Source: Calothrix sp. PCC 6303
GTDB lineage: Bacteria; Cyanobacteriota; Cyanobacteriia; Cyanobacteriales; Nostocaceae
Length of the DNA: 64,000 nt
Assembly: GCF_000317435.1 (NCBI RefSeq)
Contig: NC_019751.1
Location: forward strand, 5,580,001-5,644,000
Direction: 5' to 3'
Part shown: positions 55,825-64,000 of the stretch, piece after piece
Position numbering within the stretch: position 1 is the stretch's first letter
Layout: every line of letters begins with the position of its first letter
Notes under the pieces: model-generated
Seen by the model: the letters and a program-made list of their open reading frames with translations, nothing else
Told to the model about the DNA's origin: nothing
Databases searched by the model: none
Translations under genes and position numbers: made by a program

Positions 55825-56394
55825 CTACTTGGGTATTTTCGCCATTGTAAATACTGTTTCTGCCGTAAATTCTAATTCTGGAAACAGCGAATCTGTAACT
55901 AGTTCTTCTCCCATATAGGTCTGTGGGGCTGCATCGGGATAAAATACTGTAACGCTTCTAGCTTGGCTATCCACCACCCAAACCCTCAATACTCCAGCAT
56001 TGAGATAGTCTTTGGCTTTGGCGATCATTTGTCCAAAAGTTTGTCCGGGTGAGATAATCTCAATAACTAAATCGGGAGCAACAGGACATGCAGTGTCTTC
56101 ATCCCAATTGGCTGGTAGACATTCGTGAGAAATGTATAAAAGATCTGGTGTGGGTACCCAATCACGTTGTTGCCGGGTGAGTTTAATCGCTAACTCAATA
56201 AAAACTTCACCTTTACCATCGCACCATTCCTCAACTAAACATAGTACGGCACGGGTGAGTCGAGAGTGAAATTTTTTTGGTGACATTTTCGGAAATATTT
56301 GACCATCCACGAGTTCATAAGTGATATCACCCTCACCTGGGGGGAGATTGAGGAACTCCTGCAAAGTTATTTGATTTTCGGTTTGTAGAACCAT
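55825..56394 (-). CDS. Uma2 family (DUF820) putative endonuclease
   Basis: PD-(D/E)XK-fold protein of the Uma2 group, which is greatly expanded in cyanobacteria. Conserved parts: GDITYELVDGQIFPKMSPKKFHS at the N-terminus, FIELAIKLTRQQRDWVPTPDLLYIS, PDLVIEIISPGQTFGQMIAKAKDYLNAGVLRVWVVD with the predicted active-site Asp and Glu, then VTVFYPD. 189 residues, complete. Nuclease activity is predicted from the fold only. Confidence 0.92.
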   Translation of the reverse strand: MVLQTENQITLQEFLNLPPGEGDITYELVDGQIFPKMSPKKFHSRLTRAVLCLVEEWCDGKGEVFIELAIKLTRQQRDWVPTPDLLYISHECLPANWDEDTACPVAPDLVIEIISPGQTFGQMIAKAKDYLNAGVLRVWVVDSQARSVTVFYPDAAPQTYMGEELVTDSLFPELEFTAETVFTMAKIPK

Positions 56395-56488
56395 AATACA
56401 TCCGCAGACAGTACAAATTAGATTGGTATCCTCATTCTAAGGTTTATACCAATTTCCGATTGGGTTAATTATTGTCCTGTATGGTGTC

Positions 56489-57352
56489 CTATTTACTCTG
56501 ACTCACTCCCGTCAGAGGTTTATCATCTAAATTTGGTACGGGTAGATTCCGAATCTCCCAAGCCTTTAATAAAATCAAATATTCATAAAATGCTTGTAAG
56601 GTACACCAAGCAAATCCTGAACCGCCATCGAGAAACCCACCCAGGATAAAATACATGTAGATAAAGCGGATAAAAGGTCTACCTGGTAAGCGCAAAGACA
56701 AATCTTTGAGAGCGCGACGACGTTCGACTTCTGATTTGCCAAAAAATAAATTCACCCAATCAACTTTACCGTTTTTGAGTTGTTTGATGGTTTCTTGCGC
56801 TTCATCGCTAGAGTAACGATTGTGCTTGTCAATCCAACGACTCAAGCCTTTACCGCAGGTGTAGTGGGGATATGTTTCTTTCAAAAAGCTGGTGGCACCA
56901 TCACATTCTTCACGTTCGGTGTGTCCATAGTCACTAAACCAAACTTTGCCATGTTGAAATAGACGCATTTGGTAACGAGGATATTGGGTGCTATGGCGGA
57001 TCCATTTACCCAAAAACATTACTCTTTCGGCTACGTAATAACCGATATATTCAGGATTTTTTTTAGCTTGAAGACATTCAGCAAATAGTTCAGGTGTCAT
57101 CCGCTCATCGGCTTCGAGGATATATACCCAATCGTATTTGGGGGTAATATTTTCTAGCATCCAAGTACGTTGCAAACCATGACTTTCAAAGGCATGTTCG
57201 ACAACACGCACCGGATAACGCTTGGCTACTTCCACAGTGCGATCGCTACTGCAAGAATCCACCACAATTACGTCATCGGAAATCATCGCCGACTCTATGC
57301 AGGCAGAGATATCTAGCTCTTCGTTATAAGTTAATATGTAAATCGAAATCAT
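56489..57352 (-). CDS. GT2 family glycosyltransferase (WaaE/KdtX-like)
   Basis: The N-terminus ISIYILTYNEELDISACIESA, VIVVDSCSSDRTVEVAKRY and ILEADERMTPEL (acidic metal site) match the WaaE/KdtX-like branch that modifies lipid-linked cores. YYVAERVMFLGKWIRHSTQYP and KVWFSDYGHTERE are further branch markers. The C-terminal part ends in a hydrophobic amphipathic stretch (FIRFIYMYFILGGFLDG) that may touch the membrane. The neighbouring hpsJ gene (181 nt upstream, same strand) suggests a polysaccharide role. Confidence 0.9.
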   Translation of the reverse strand: MISIYILTYNEELDISACIESAMISDDVIVVDSCSSDRTVEVAKRYPVRVVEHAFESHGLQRTWMLENITPKYDWVYILEADERMTPELFAECLQAKKNPEYIGYYVAERVMFLGKWIRHSTQYPRYQMRLFQHGKVWFSDYGHTEREECDGATSFLKETYPHYTCGKGLSRWIDKHNRYSSDEAQETIKQLKNGKVDWVNLFFGKSEVERRRALKDLSLRLPGRPFIRFIYMYFILGGFLDGGSGFAWCTLQAFYEYLILLKAWEIRNLPVPNLDDKPLTGVSQSK

Positions 57353-57532
57353 TTTGAATTTAGTTTTTAAATAAATTGTATTTAGTTGGTGGTATTAACT
57401 ATTACCTAATAACTATTTAATATTGAGTAATCAAAAATAATCTGAAAGCCAGAGGGTATAGGGTTATGAGTGTGAAGGTTGAAGATGATTCTTCCCTATA
57501 CCCGATTCAATACTTGTTTGTGATGGAAAGAA

Positions 57533-58375
57533 CTAACGTGCAGCAACTTTACGTCCACTACCACCTTTTGTTGCACCCATACCCCTTAATCCTGTCCAGC
57601 CGATAATGACGTAACCAATAGATAGCAACAAGCTACTGATACCGATTCTCAGACCAGATTTCCAAGCACCATCCCGCGCTTGTTTTTCGCCTGCTTCTTT
57701 TCGTTCCCGAATCTGACGTTTTTGTTCATCTGCTTGGGATTGAAAGTCTACTTGCTGGTCGATTAATTTGTCTACTTCTTGAGGATTGGCTTTTAACTTT
57801 TTGAGAATTTCTTTCTCAGATGGATCGACTTGAGGACTTTCAATTGCTAATTTATATTTTTGCTCATCTTTGATTAGCTCAGTAATTCTAGTTTTCAACT
57901 CAGCTTTTTGCTTGTCAAATGCAGCTTTTCCCTGTTCTGTACCCAAAACAGCTAGTCCTTGGTTAAGTCTAGCTGTCACCACGGCTTCATCTTGATCTGC
58001 TCTTCGAGTTATTTCGGCTACTGCTTGGTTACTGGCTTGACGAATATTATTCAAGTGCAATGGGAAAATGAGCAAAAATATCAGCCCCAAAACACTTGAA
58101 AAAATTAAGGACGGAAGACGTAAGTCAAAGCCGCCAGAAACACCACCGTCATTTGTTGCATCAACCCAATATCCAGCAAATAAAAGTCCCAAACCAACCA
58201 TGGGAACGATACCCCGATCGACAAGGGCGGTTGCTAAGGAAATTTGCCAACCTTTATCTGTTGGTTGAAAAGGAAACAGGAGAATTACAAAATCCAGCAT
58301 AAAAGATAGCATCAGGATTATCCCTGCCACTTTTAGAGTGCGAGAAGTATTAATGCCGTTTAATTGATTTACCAT
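57533..58375 (-). CDS. HpsJ family protein (hormogonium polysaccharide)
   Basis: Membrane protein resembling HpsJ of Nostoc punctiforme, a factor in the hormogonium polysaccharide locus. N-terminal pair of helices with SRTLKVAGIILMLSFMLDFVILLFP and LVDRGIVPMVGLGLLFAGYWVD, a third helix (LIFSSVLGLIFLLIFPLHL), a charged coiled-coil loop of about 130 residues rich in Glu/Lys/Gln (about 110-235), and a final helix with a Gly/Lys tail. The assignment rests on the N-terminal segment. Its precise role in export is unknown. Confidence 0.75.
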   Translation of the reverse strand: MVNQLNGINTSRTLKVAGIILMLSFMLDFVILLFPFQPTDKGWQISLATALVDRGIVPMVGLGLLFAGYWVDATNDGGVSGGFDLRLPSLIFSSVLGLIFLLIFPLHLNNIRQASNQAVAEITRRADQDEAVVTARLNQGLAVLGTEQGKAAFDKQKAELKTRITELIKDEQKYKLAIESPQVDPSEKEILKKLKANPQEVDKLIDQQVDFQSQADEQKRQIRERKEAGEKQARDGAWKSGLRIGISSLLLSIGYVIIGWTGLRGMGATKGGSGRKVAAR

Positions 58376-58627
58376 AACTTTTGTTTTTTGCAGTTAATAC
58401 AAAGGATTGTCATATTTCAAGTTACTGGAATATTGTTCCCGTAACTTTAGGTGTTATTTAAGATTTCAGATACTTATTTATAGCTAACTATAAAAATTTA
58501 CACCCTCACCTGAAACTACACCACGGTAGCATCAGTCATTTAGGCTGTCGTCAGGAAAAACTTAGTGCCACTATATACCAGTATTTTAGGGTTTCACTAA
58601 AACTGAAGAATTAAAAGTTAATAATTC

Positions 58628-59290
58628 TTAGGCTATTAGCCTTTCACTATCCCCACTACCCAACTTTCTTTTCTCCCAAATTACCAAGTCTTCCGGATGA
58701 TCTATATCAGTTAAGTATATTAACTGAGTCATTGATAAGCTTAGTTGACGGGCAATATCGAATGTTTGCTGGAATACTTGAGAGGTTCCCCAGTTAACAT
58801 TGATAAATAATTCTGGGTGTGGATATTTTAAACCAATTAGATAATAACCACCATCAACGGCAGGACCGAGAACTAAGTCTGATGTATCTAAATGGGTGAA
58901 TGCTGAATTTAAAATATCGATATCGATATCGGGACAATCAGTACCAATAATAACTACTTTGACGGCATTACTAGCAAAAGCGCCAGTAAGCGATCGCATC
59001 ATTCGCTCACCTAAGTCTCCGTCTCCTTGCGACTGGTAAATAAATTCATCACCCAGCCAATTTTGCATCAATGATACATCACCGCCAGCAAAACAAACTT
59101 CTACCGAAACATTAGTAGATAGTTTTAGGTGCTTTACCTGATTCATCGTGTGTTCTGTCATTTGACGCTGAAGATTAGCTGCACCTTCAGCACCTAAAGA
59201 GGGAATTAGGCGAGTTTTTGTGATTCCTGCTTCTGGAAAACGGGTAAATACTACCAAATGCTGGGGAAGTATTTCAGGTTGCTTGAGCAT
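58628..59290 (-). CDS. TIGR04282 family (DUF2064) glycosyltransferase-like protein
   Basis: Nucleotidyl/glycosyltransferase-fold protein placed in TIGR04282, named for arsenosugar biosynthesis. Signatures: LVVFTRFPEAGITKTRLIPSLG at the N-terminus, the GDGDLGERM element, VVIIGTDCPDIDIDIL (acidic metal site) and LGPAVDGGYYLIGL. 220 residues. No arsenic gene is adjacent, and the family is widespread in cyanobacteria, so the substrate should be left open. Confidence 0.86.
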   Translation of the reverse strand: MLKQPEILPQHLVVFTRFPEAGITKTRLIPSLGAEGAANLQRQMTEHTMNQVKHLKLSTNVSVEVCFAGGDVSLMQNWLGDEFIYQSQGDGDLGERMMRSLTGAFASNAVKVVIIGTDCPDIDIDILNSAFTHLDTSDLVLGPAVDGGYYLIGLKYPHPELFINVNWGTSQVFQQTFDIARQLSLSMTQLIYLTDIDHPEDLVIWEKRKLGSGDSERLIA

Positions 59291-59343
59291 TAACTTTGAT
59301 TCTCAGAAAATCTCACTTATTTTACTAGAGATGATAAATAATA

Positions 59344-59374
59344 GATCCCCGATTTCTTGAAGAAATCGGGGATC
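59344..59374. terminator. Perfect 15-bp palindrome between 58628-59290 and 59413-60051 genes
   Basis: GATCCCCGATTTCTT, one G, then its exact complement. It follows the stop codon of the upstream minus-strand gene by 39 nt. A repeat with this GATCCCCGATTTCTT core is common in cyanobacterial intergenic DNA. Confidence 0.7.
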
Positions 59375-59412
59375 TCAATACCCTAGAGCAATAAGTTTCT
59401 GGAGAGTTTGAT

Positions 59413-60051
59413 CTACTGTAGCTTCACAGACTGACGTAGTAACATCACCTTACGAGCATCAACTAACTGAGCGAAAAATCCACGCTCGCTGAGTTTTTGC
59501 AAAGTGCTGTAGGCTTCAGTTTGGTTGGTGGTGTAAACTGCCAACAGATAGGGTCTTTGTCCATAGGAAACAAAGCCGACATCACCTCCGACAACCTGTT
59601 GAACTTGGGCAGCAAGTTCGGTTTTGTTGAAATAATCAACCAATATGGCATAACCAAAACCTAAAGGTTGGGGTCTATAACTAACTGGTTGGGCTACTGC
59701 TTCCGCAGGGCGAGTAGTAATAGTTGCAGATAAACCCGCAGATTCACGGATAAATTTTGCCCAACGGTTCGCATCTTCGATGCGGCTAAAACCGCCAATA
59801 CGCGTCACAGTATCGTTGAGGTACCGACAGGTAGTAGTTTTAGTTTCACTGGGCAAAACGCGGCGTAATTGCCCTTGATTTTCGGCTCTGGGACTGTTTA
59901 CCAACAATAGATACTCACCTGGATTTGGAGCTTTACAGGTGGGGATAGCTTGTTGAGCAACGACAGAACTCATGCTTCCCATTAAACTAGCGTAAGCAAG
60001 AGCTAAAACACTCGGTAAAGTCTGAAGTCTCTGCACAACAGTTAAATACAT
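59413..60051 (-). CDS. Secreted protein with two SPOR-like units, unknown
   Basis: An N-terminal signal peptide (LPSVLALAYASLMGSMSSVVAQQ) precedes a 180-residue mature part. It holds two related modules: PGEYLLLVNSPRAENQGQLRRVL ... FSRIEDANRWAKFIRESAGLSATI and LGFGYAILVDYFNKTELAAQVQQV ... TNQTEAYSTLQKLSERGFFAQLV. Each resembles a SPOR-like fold, in which a strand and a residue-counting helix repeat, but peptidoglycan-binding residues are not obvious. Probably periplasmic. Transcribed in the same direction as ycf54. Confidence 0.7.
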   Translation of the reverse strand: MYLTVVQRLQTLPSVLALAYASLMGSMSSVVAQQAIPTCKAPNPGEYLLLVNSPRAENQGQLRRVLPSETKTTTCRYLNDTVTRIGGFSRIEDANRWAKFIRESAGLSATITTRPAEAVAQPVSYRPQPLGFGYAILVDYFNKTELAAQVQQVVGGDVGFVSYGQRPYLLAVYTTNQTEAYSTLQKLSERGFFAQLVDARKVMLLRQSVKLQ

Positions 60052-60161
60052 AAATTGGCTTCTCTTAAAAGATTCTAAGCACAGTATTTTGTTCCCGAAA
60101 ATTGGAAAATAGGATTTTGGGCTTCATTATGGGTTGCCTTTTGTTTCCTAGTTTCCTGTCC

Positions 60162-60488
60162 CTACACTTGTACTAGAGATGCCAAAGGATCAGCTATTGT
60201 AGCTGAAGGAGCTTGAAATTCTCCAACCAGTACATATTCCAAACGGAGTTTTAACCAGGTAATAAACTGTTGGTTAGTGGAAACAATTGCCGCACATGGT
60301 TGGGGGCATTTTCCTTTGACTGCTGCCATTTGTGGAACTTCTAGAAATGCTGGCTGTTTAACTAACCAAAAATCGATTTCTTTTTCTTGTTCATGGTAAT
60401 AACGAATCCGCTCTTTGAGAACTTCATCTAGGGGTTCTTCTTCCAGTAAGAAGCGTTGGCTTGCTAAAAGATAATAGTATGTTTTCAT
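60162..60488 (-). CDS. ycf54: Ycf54, Mg-protoporphyrin monomethyl ester cyclase assembly factor
   Basis: Small soluble factor needed for the oxygen-dependent cyclase that builds ring E of chlorophyll; it binds AcsF/CycI. The sequence MKTYYYLLASQRFLLEEEPLDEVLKERIR, EKEIDFWLVKQPAFLEVPQM and STNQQFITWLKLRLEYVL is diagnostic. 108 residues, complete. The IS-derived region starts about 30 nt upstream of its start codon, so insertion may have replaced part of its natural promoter. Confidence 0.95.
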   Translation of the reverse strand: MKTYYYLLASQRFLLEEEPLDEVLKERIRYYHEQEKEIDFWLVKQPAFLEVPQMAAVKGKCPQPCAAIVSTNQQFITWLKLRLEYVLVGEFQAPSATIADPLASLVQV

Positions 60489-60519
60489 CGTTTTCGTTGA
60501 ATTTCAGCTATTTTTATTG

Positions 60520-61165
60520 GTGAAGTACTCCGGCTTGCTTCGCTGAAGCCGGAGCTTCCTCAAAGCAACCATCATTGTTTCGCGTCTCATTCGTCGCAGC
60601 CTCCTTGTACAAGTACAGATTGGACTTACACAGCGTCTCTCGGTTTGCACCGTTTATCTCCTCAAGGGAGAACCCGCGCAGCCGCCCGCCTCCCGCAGGC
60701 AGTTTTATTTCTTTTTCGTACACCTCTGTGTGGCTTATTTTTTTTACCGCAGGGCGTAACCGATGCGAACCAGTGATCGAGGTCTTTCCCCCTTTCTCAC
60801 GCTCTTAGACGAGGTTGCGCGTACTACCGCTACTATGACCGTTTGTTATGAGCCGTGTGGGTGGGTCAACAACCATTTATATAGTATCATAAGTATGTCT
60901 ATGTTGTGGACATACCTATGAAAACAAAAGAAGTACATATTCGCATATCAGAAAGGCGTTTCAATAAACTAAAAAACTATGCCGCGATCAAGGAAAAAAC
61001 AGTGACTCAAATAATTGAAGACTATATTGACCGACTGCCAACATTGGAGATTGACAAAAACTCGACTACAGCCCTCTCTCAACAACCTGCGGTTGATATT
61101 GATTAGGGTGGGTCTCGTTTTTGTCCGCTATTCATCCCCACCCTGTAGAGGGATGGGGAATTCCG
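60520..61165. mobile_element. Decayed IS200/IS605-type (tnpB) element without transposase
   Basis: The left part (60520-60720), read on the minus strand, ends in GGAAGCTCCGGCTT plus AAGCCGGAG (perfect 9-bp hairpin, 60528-60554) and AGTACTTCACC, like the 3' end of a tnpB gene with its omegaRNA; its reading frame ends CFEEAPASAKQAGVLHQ. The right part has a small ribbon-helix-helix gene and then the hairpin CCCCACCCT/AGGGATGGGG (61136-61158) followed by GGAATTCCGCG, another typical end of such elements. No tnpA or tnpB coding region survives between. It could be one internally deleted copy or two fragments side by side. Confidence 0.6.
60918..61106 (+). CDS. Small ribbon-helix-helix protein of an IS element
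   Basis: A 62-residue product, MKTKEVHIRISERRFNKLKN then YAAIKEKTVTQIIEDYIDRL, with the strand-helix-helix pattern of RHH DNA-binding proteins (Arc/CopG type). I recall such short genes just ahead of tnpB in cyanobacterial IS200/IS605 elements, where they may regulate transposition; here tnpB is missing. An in-frame GTG lies at 60906, but the ATG at 60918 gives the usual MKxKEVHIRIS start. A TATATAGTAT promoter-like box lies about 45 nt upstream. Confidence 0.75.
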   Translation: MKTKEVHIRISERRFNKLKNYAAIKEKTVTQIIEDYIDRLPTLEIDKNSTTALSQQPAVDID

Positions 61166-61207
61166 CGAAAGAGGTTAAATATTCCAAACAATCACTTCAG
61201 ATAACTC

Positions 61208-61233
61208 TGGGGTGTAGCGAGAACTACACCCCA
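61208..61233. terminator. Perfect 10-bp hairpin downstream of the IS remnant
   Basis: TGGGGTGTAG and CTACACCCCA around CGAGAA, between the RHH gene and the facing gene ending at 61273. No T-run; probable bidirectional terminator or repeat. Confidence 0.55.
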
Positions 61234-61272
61234 ATATGGTTGGCGATACCTACGGCGCTAAACTACGCTCTT

Positions 61273-61983
61273 TTAACCAAATGGACAACCATTAGCTGGA
61301 GAACTAGTTGAATCGGGAGATGAATCTAACTTACCACCTGCGGTTAACCTCTGTAAAAATTGACTGTTATCGAAATAATGCTCAATAGCAATAATTTTTA
61401 GGTCATCGGTAACTTTCGCTACGCTTATCCCTATGATTTCGATTGTTTCTCCTGTGGGAGCAAAGTCTTTATATGCTCCATTAAAGTGTCCCCAATGTCG
61501 CCATTTAAAGGTGACAACTGGAGGTCCTGAATAAACTTCCAATAATTCCCATGGGAAACCTTTAGGAAAGGAACTATGAAAGATTTTATGGGAAGATTCA
61601 AATGATTCTTCTGAAGATTTGTAAAATTCTGAATCGGGCATAAATGCATTGTAAGTGCCGAGTTTGCCTAATTCCTCTGCTGTCAGTTGTTTTCCACCGT
61701 TGGTACTAGCGCGAAACTTGCCTTGAACTACTGATAACCACTGTTGGGGGTTGGTTTTGCATGATGCTTCTAATTCAAAAGTTCTAACTAGGTTTTGAAC
61801 GATGGATTCTAGGGAACCTGTGAGGTGATTGCAGACACTTTCAGTAGCTAAGTTATGATTAGAGCGTGTGTAATCTGGTATTGTGTCGTTACGCCACTGA
61901 ATATCAGCAGATTTACTACTATCGAGTACGGTATCCCGATCTTGTACCCAAAGCGGAAGCTGGTTAATTTCTGGTGCGCTCAT
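61273..61983 (-). CDS. SnoaL/NTF2-like domain protein
   Basis: I start at the ATG at 61983 (MSAPEINQLPLWVQDRD). The frame continues to 62058, but that part overlaps the 3' end of pdxJ. The 236-residue product is soluble. Its C-terminal two thirds have the cone-like NTF2/SnoaL pattern: SFPKGFPWELLEVYSGPPVVTFKWRHWGHFNG, GETIEIIGISVAKVTDDLKIIAIEHYFD. The tail SPANGCPFG ends in a cysteine-containing motif. SnoaL-like proteins include polyketide cyclases and ester cyclases, and reaction and substrate are unknown here. Probably co-transcribed with pdxJ, 61 nt upstream. Confidence 0.72.
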   Translation of the reverse strand: MSAPEINQLPLWVQDRDTVLDSSKSADIQWRNDTIPDYTRSNHNLATESVCNHLTGSLESIVQNLVRTFELEASCKTNPQQWLSVVQGKFRASTNGGKQLTAEELGKLGTYNAFMPDSEFYKSSEESFESSHKIFHSSFPKGFPWELLEVYSGPPVVTFKWRHWGHFNGAYKDFAPTGETIEIIGISVAKVTDDLKIIAIEHYFDNSQFLQRLTAGGKLDSSPDSTSSPANGCPFG

Positions 61984-62044
61984 AAAGCTCTTGCTTAATT
62001 GTTTGACAGAACAGTAATTTGGCAGACTCCCTGTTTTTTCCTGT

Positions 62045-62767
62045 TTACAATAGACCACGCATTGCCTGTTTCATTTCTCTAACTGCCCGTTCCATGCCCA
62101 CTAATGCAGCTCGACTAATGATGGTATGTCCTATATTTAATTCTTCCATACCTGGAAGCATCGCCACTGGGTAGACGTTCCAGTAGGTCAGTCCATGTCC
62201 AGCATTTACCCGCAATCCGGCTTGAATTGCGTATTCACAGCCTTGAGCAAGGTAATTTAGTTGATGTTTCCGGTTAGCCTCGTCTTTAGCTTCAGCGTAG
62301 CTTCCAGTGTGGAGTTCAATAAATTTTGCTTTTACCTTGACAGATGCATCAATTTGTGATTTTTCAGCATCAATAAAAAGACTAACCGGAATATCAGCAT
62401 CTTGAAGTTTACTGACAACTTCTCCAATTCTACCAATTTGACCAGTAATATCTAAACCACCTTCTGTGGTGACTTCTTCACGTTTTTCTGGTACTAGAGT
62501 GACATAATCGGGTTTGATGTCTAATGCGATCGCTACCATCTCATCGGTGGCTGCCATTTCGAGGTTGAGGTGTGTGCGGACTGTTTCCCGTAGTAGCCGC
62601 ACATCCCGATCTTGCATGTGTCGTCGATCTTCACGTAAATGGGCTGTAATCCCGTCTGCACCTGCTAATTCTGCCAATACAGCCGCAGCTACGGGGTCTG
62701 GTTCCACTGTCCTTCTGGCTTGGCGGATAGTGGCGATGTGGTCGATATTTACGCCTAGTGTTAGCAA
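62045..62767 (-). CDS. pdxJ: Pyridoxine 5'-phosphate synthase
   Basis: Condenses deoxyxylulose 5-phosphate with 3-amino-1-hydroxyacetone 1-phosphate in DXP-dependent vitamin B6 synthesis. Signatures: [63 protein letters not shown] and [14 protein letters not shown], with the catalytic His and Glu residues all present. The frame opens at a GTG (62791), but AGGAG lies 6 nt before a TTG at 62767, which aligns with the start of known PdxJ proteins, so I use the TTG. About 240 residues. Confidence 0.95.
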   Translation of the reverse strand: MLTLGVNIDHIATIRQARRTVEPDPVAAAVLAELAGADGITAHLREDRRHMQDRDVRLLRETVRTHLNLEMAATDEMVAIALDIKPDYVTLVPEKREEVTTEGGLDITGQIGRIGEVVSKLQDADIPVSLFIDAEKSQIDASVKVKAKFIELHTGSYAEAKDEANRKHQLNYLAQGCEYAIQAGLRVNAGHGLTYWNVYPVAMLPGMEELNIGHTIISRAALVGMERAVREMKQAMRGLL

Positions 62768-62826
62768 AGGTAGCTCCTGAATAAAACCCACAGAATTTGT
62801 ATTTTACCGGAAAATTATCTGTGTAG

Positions 62827-62884
62827 GGTGCGTTAGGATGAAATCCGTAACGCACCATATTTCAGATGGTAGTGGTGCGTTACG
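62827..62884. repeat. GGTGCGTTA palindromic repeat between pdxJ and rsmE
   Basis: GGTGCGTTA (62827-62835) pairs with TAACGCACC (62848-62856), and a third copy GGTGCGTTACG lies at 62874-62884. This is a dispersed intergenic repeat in filamentous cyanobacteria, here in the shared upstream region of two divergent genes. Confidence 0.7.
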
Positions 62885-62949
62885 ACAAATTATCATTTAT
62901 TCAAGCCCTAAAATCCTTGTGTAGTCATAACACACCCTAGACTTTTTCC

Positions 62950-63660
62950 ATGTCTCAAATTCAACGCATTACCATTTCTGTAAATCAAATCCAGGATGAA
63001 CAAATTTTACTCACTTCAGAACAGCAACATTACTTACTGCGGGTGTTGCGATTGGGGAATGGGGAGAAATTTTTGGCGATGGATGGTAAGGGCATGTGTT
63101 GGTTGGTGAAACTCGTGGGGGAACAAGGAAAGATTTTAGAAGTTGTGAAGGGAGATACAGAGTTACCAATTGCGGTGACTTTGATTTTGGCTTTGCCCAA
63201 GGGCAATAATTTTGATGATGTGGTTCGCTATTGTACGGAATTGGGAGTTGCTAAAATCATACCAGTTTTAAGCGATCGCACTCTGCTTCAACCCAGTATG
63301 CAAAAATTAGAACGTTGGCGGAAAATCTCTCAGGAAGCGGCTGAACAGTCAGAAAGGATGATTGTCCCGATAATTGGTGAACCTGTTAAATTTACTGAGA
63401 GTTGGAAATTATTAACTACAGAAGATAAATTTATCTGTGAAGGGCGCGGCGACTATCCCCATTTACTCAATAGCTGGGAAAATAGTAGCGGAAATGATTT
63501 AGCGATCGCTATTGGACCAGAAGGCGGATGGACGGATACAGAATTACAATTAGCCGTTGCTGCTGGATTTAAACCTGTTTCTATTGGAAAGCAAATTTTT
63601 CGGGCTGTGACAGCACCAATTGTGACATTATCAATGATTAGCGGACAACTTAATCGGTGA
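62950..63660 (+). CDS. rsmE: 16S rRNA (uracil1498-N3)-methyltransferase
   Basis: SPOUT-class methyltransferase that modifies U1498 of 16S rRNA. N-terminal PUA-like domain (QRITISVNQIQDEQILLTSE, HYLLRVLRLGNGEKF), then the knotted SPOUT domain with ALPKGNNFDDVVRYCTELGV, RKISQEAAEQSERMIVP, AIGPEGGWTDTEL (SAM-binding knot) and IFRAVTAPIVTLSMIS. 236 residues, complete. Divergent from pdxJ. Confidence 0.96.
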   Translation: MSQIQRITISVNQIQDEQILLTSEQQHYLLRVLRLGNGEKFLAMDGKGMCWLVKLVGEQGKILEVVKGDTELPIAVTLILALPKGNNFDDVVRYCTELGVAKIIPVLSDRTLLQPSMQKLERWRKISQEAAEQSERMIVPIIGEPVKFTESWKLLTTEDKFICEGRGDYPHLLNSWENSSGNDLAIAIGPEGGWTDTELQLAVAAGFKPVSIGKQIFRAVTAPIVTLSMISGQLNR

Positions 63661-63812
63661 ACAGGGAACAGTTATTAGGGTACAGTGGAGTTTGAATCTT
63701 GCTAATAACTGTTCATTTCTAAGGCAGTTCCCAACCTGAAAACGTCACCTAGGAAAACACTAGTTACACTTGTAGTATTACTTGAAAAATGACTTTGATT
63801 CTTGGATGCTTT

Positions 63813-64000
63813 ATGAGTGAACCTGGAAAAGCCTTTAACTCTGGAACAACACAAGCTTCAGTGACTGTAGAACGGATGGGACTAACTTGGTTAGTTGGTG
63901 CTGCGGTTGCCACCGCTGTGTTGTGGCAAATTCCAGGTGGTGATTATATTTTGTATCCCTTCACGATTCTAGCAACCTGGTTCCACGAAATGGCACATGG
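63813..64000 (+). CDS. M50 family metallopeptidase, 5' fragment
   Basis: Translated from the window end: MSEPGKAFNSGTTQ, a hydrophobic helix (LTWLVGAAVATAVLWQIP), then LYPFTILATWFHEMAHG. HEMAH is the zinc-binding HExxH of intramembrane M50/M50B peptidases, inside a hydrophobic context as expected. An in-frame ATG at 63789 is an alternative start; I prefer 63813 because GGATG precedes it at reasonable spacing. About 62 codons are present and the rest lies beyond the window. Confidence 0.82.
   Translation, partial: MSEPGKAFNSGTTQASVTVERMGLTWLVGAAVATAVLWQIPGGDYILYPFTILATWFHEMAH

Noticed and set aside
60575-60808. Plus-strand 77-codon open frame in the IS remnant
   Set aside because: Opposite strand of the tnpB 3'-end-like segment; not a protein family that I recognise.

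Overview
The window is chromosomal DNA from a cyanobacterium, most likely a filamentous one of the Nostocales type. Direct signs are the many copies of the HIP1 octamer GCGATCGC, heptameric STRR-type repeats (TTATCAG/TTAACAG), and oxygenic-photosynthesis genes: psbU, a CyanoP/psbP gene, ycf54, a btpA homologue, rpaB, a CCB-type cytochrome b6f maturation factor and the carotenoid pair cruF/cruG. HpsJ and group 2 sigma genes fit a filamentous lineage. Heterocyst formation is not proven here.

Layout. 1-1.3 kb: 3' truncated citrate synthase and a SixA-type phosphatase, both on the minus strand. 1.8-13.4 kb: a plus-strand surface-polysaccharide cluster with an ABC exporter of Wzm/Wzt type (Wzt carries a C-terminal extension), three methyltransferase-like proteins, a tandem double GT4 enzyme, two GT2 enzymes and a WsaF-like rhamnosyltransferase; these would build, modify and export a methylated glycan. 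13.5-15 kb: a convergent gene for a repeat + PPC + CAP/SCP protein, probably secreted. 15.4-19.6 kb: aldo/keto reductase, DEAD-box RNA helicase with an RGD/RGG tail, rimO. 19.6-20.7 kb: a 1 kb gene-free stretch with an orphan HEARO/omegaRNA-like structure. 20.7-28.9 kb: btpA, a VKOR-thioredoxin fusion, a CHASE2-PAS-GGDEF cyclase, a small secreted peptide that resembles PatX, nadB, psbU. 29-39.6 kb: DUF3120, uppP, CCB factor, rpaB, radA, a group 2 sigma factor, carB. 40-50.7 kb: 2Fe-2S protein, hspA, RNase HI with an extra C-terminal domain, cruF-cruG, small conserved cyanobacterial genes, maf (preceded by a cobalamin-riboswitch-like leader), CyanoP, DUF2278-lamin-tail protein, a SpoIIE-type phosphatase. 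51.9-55.2 kb: DUF502-nusB-ftsY. 55.8-64 kb: Uma2 nuclease, GT2, HpsJ, TIGR04282, ycf54, a decayed IS200/IS605-type element with a surviving ribbon-helix-helix gene, pdxJ, rsmE and a 5' fragment of an M50 metallopeptidase.

Most genes are single-copy housekeeping or photosynthesis genes in short transcription units separated by palindromic repeats that often sit between convergent genes. The accessory parts are the polysaccharide cluster, the orphan RNA at 20.1 kb, the MITE-like element at 39.8 kb and the IS remnant at 60.5-61.2 kb. No rRNA, intact tRNA, CRISPR array or complete transposase was recognised.
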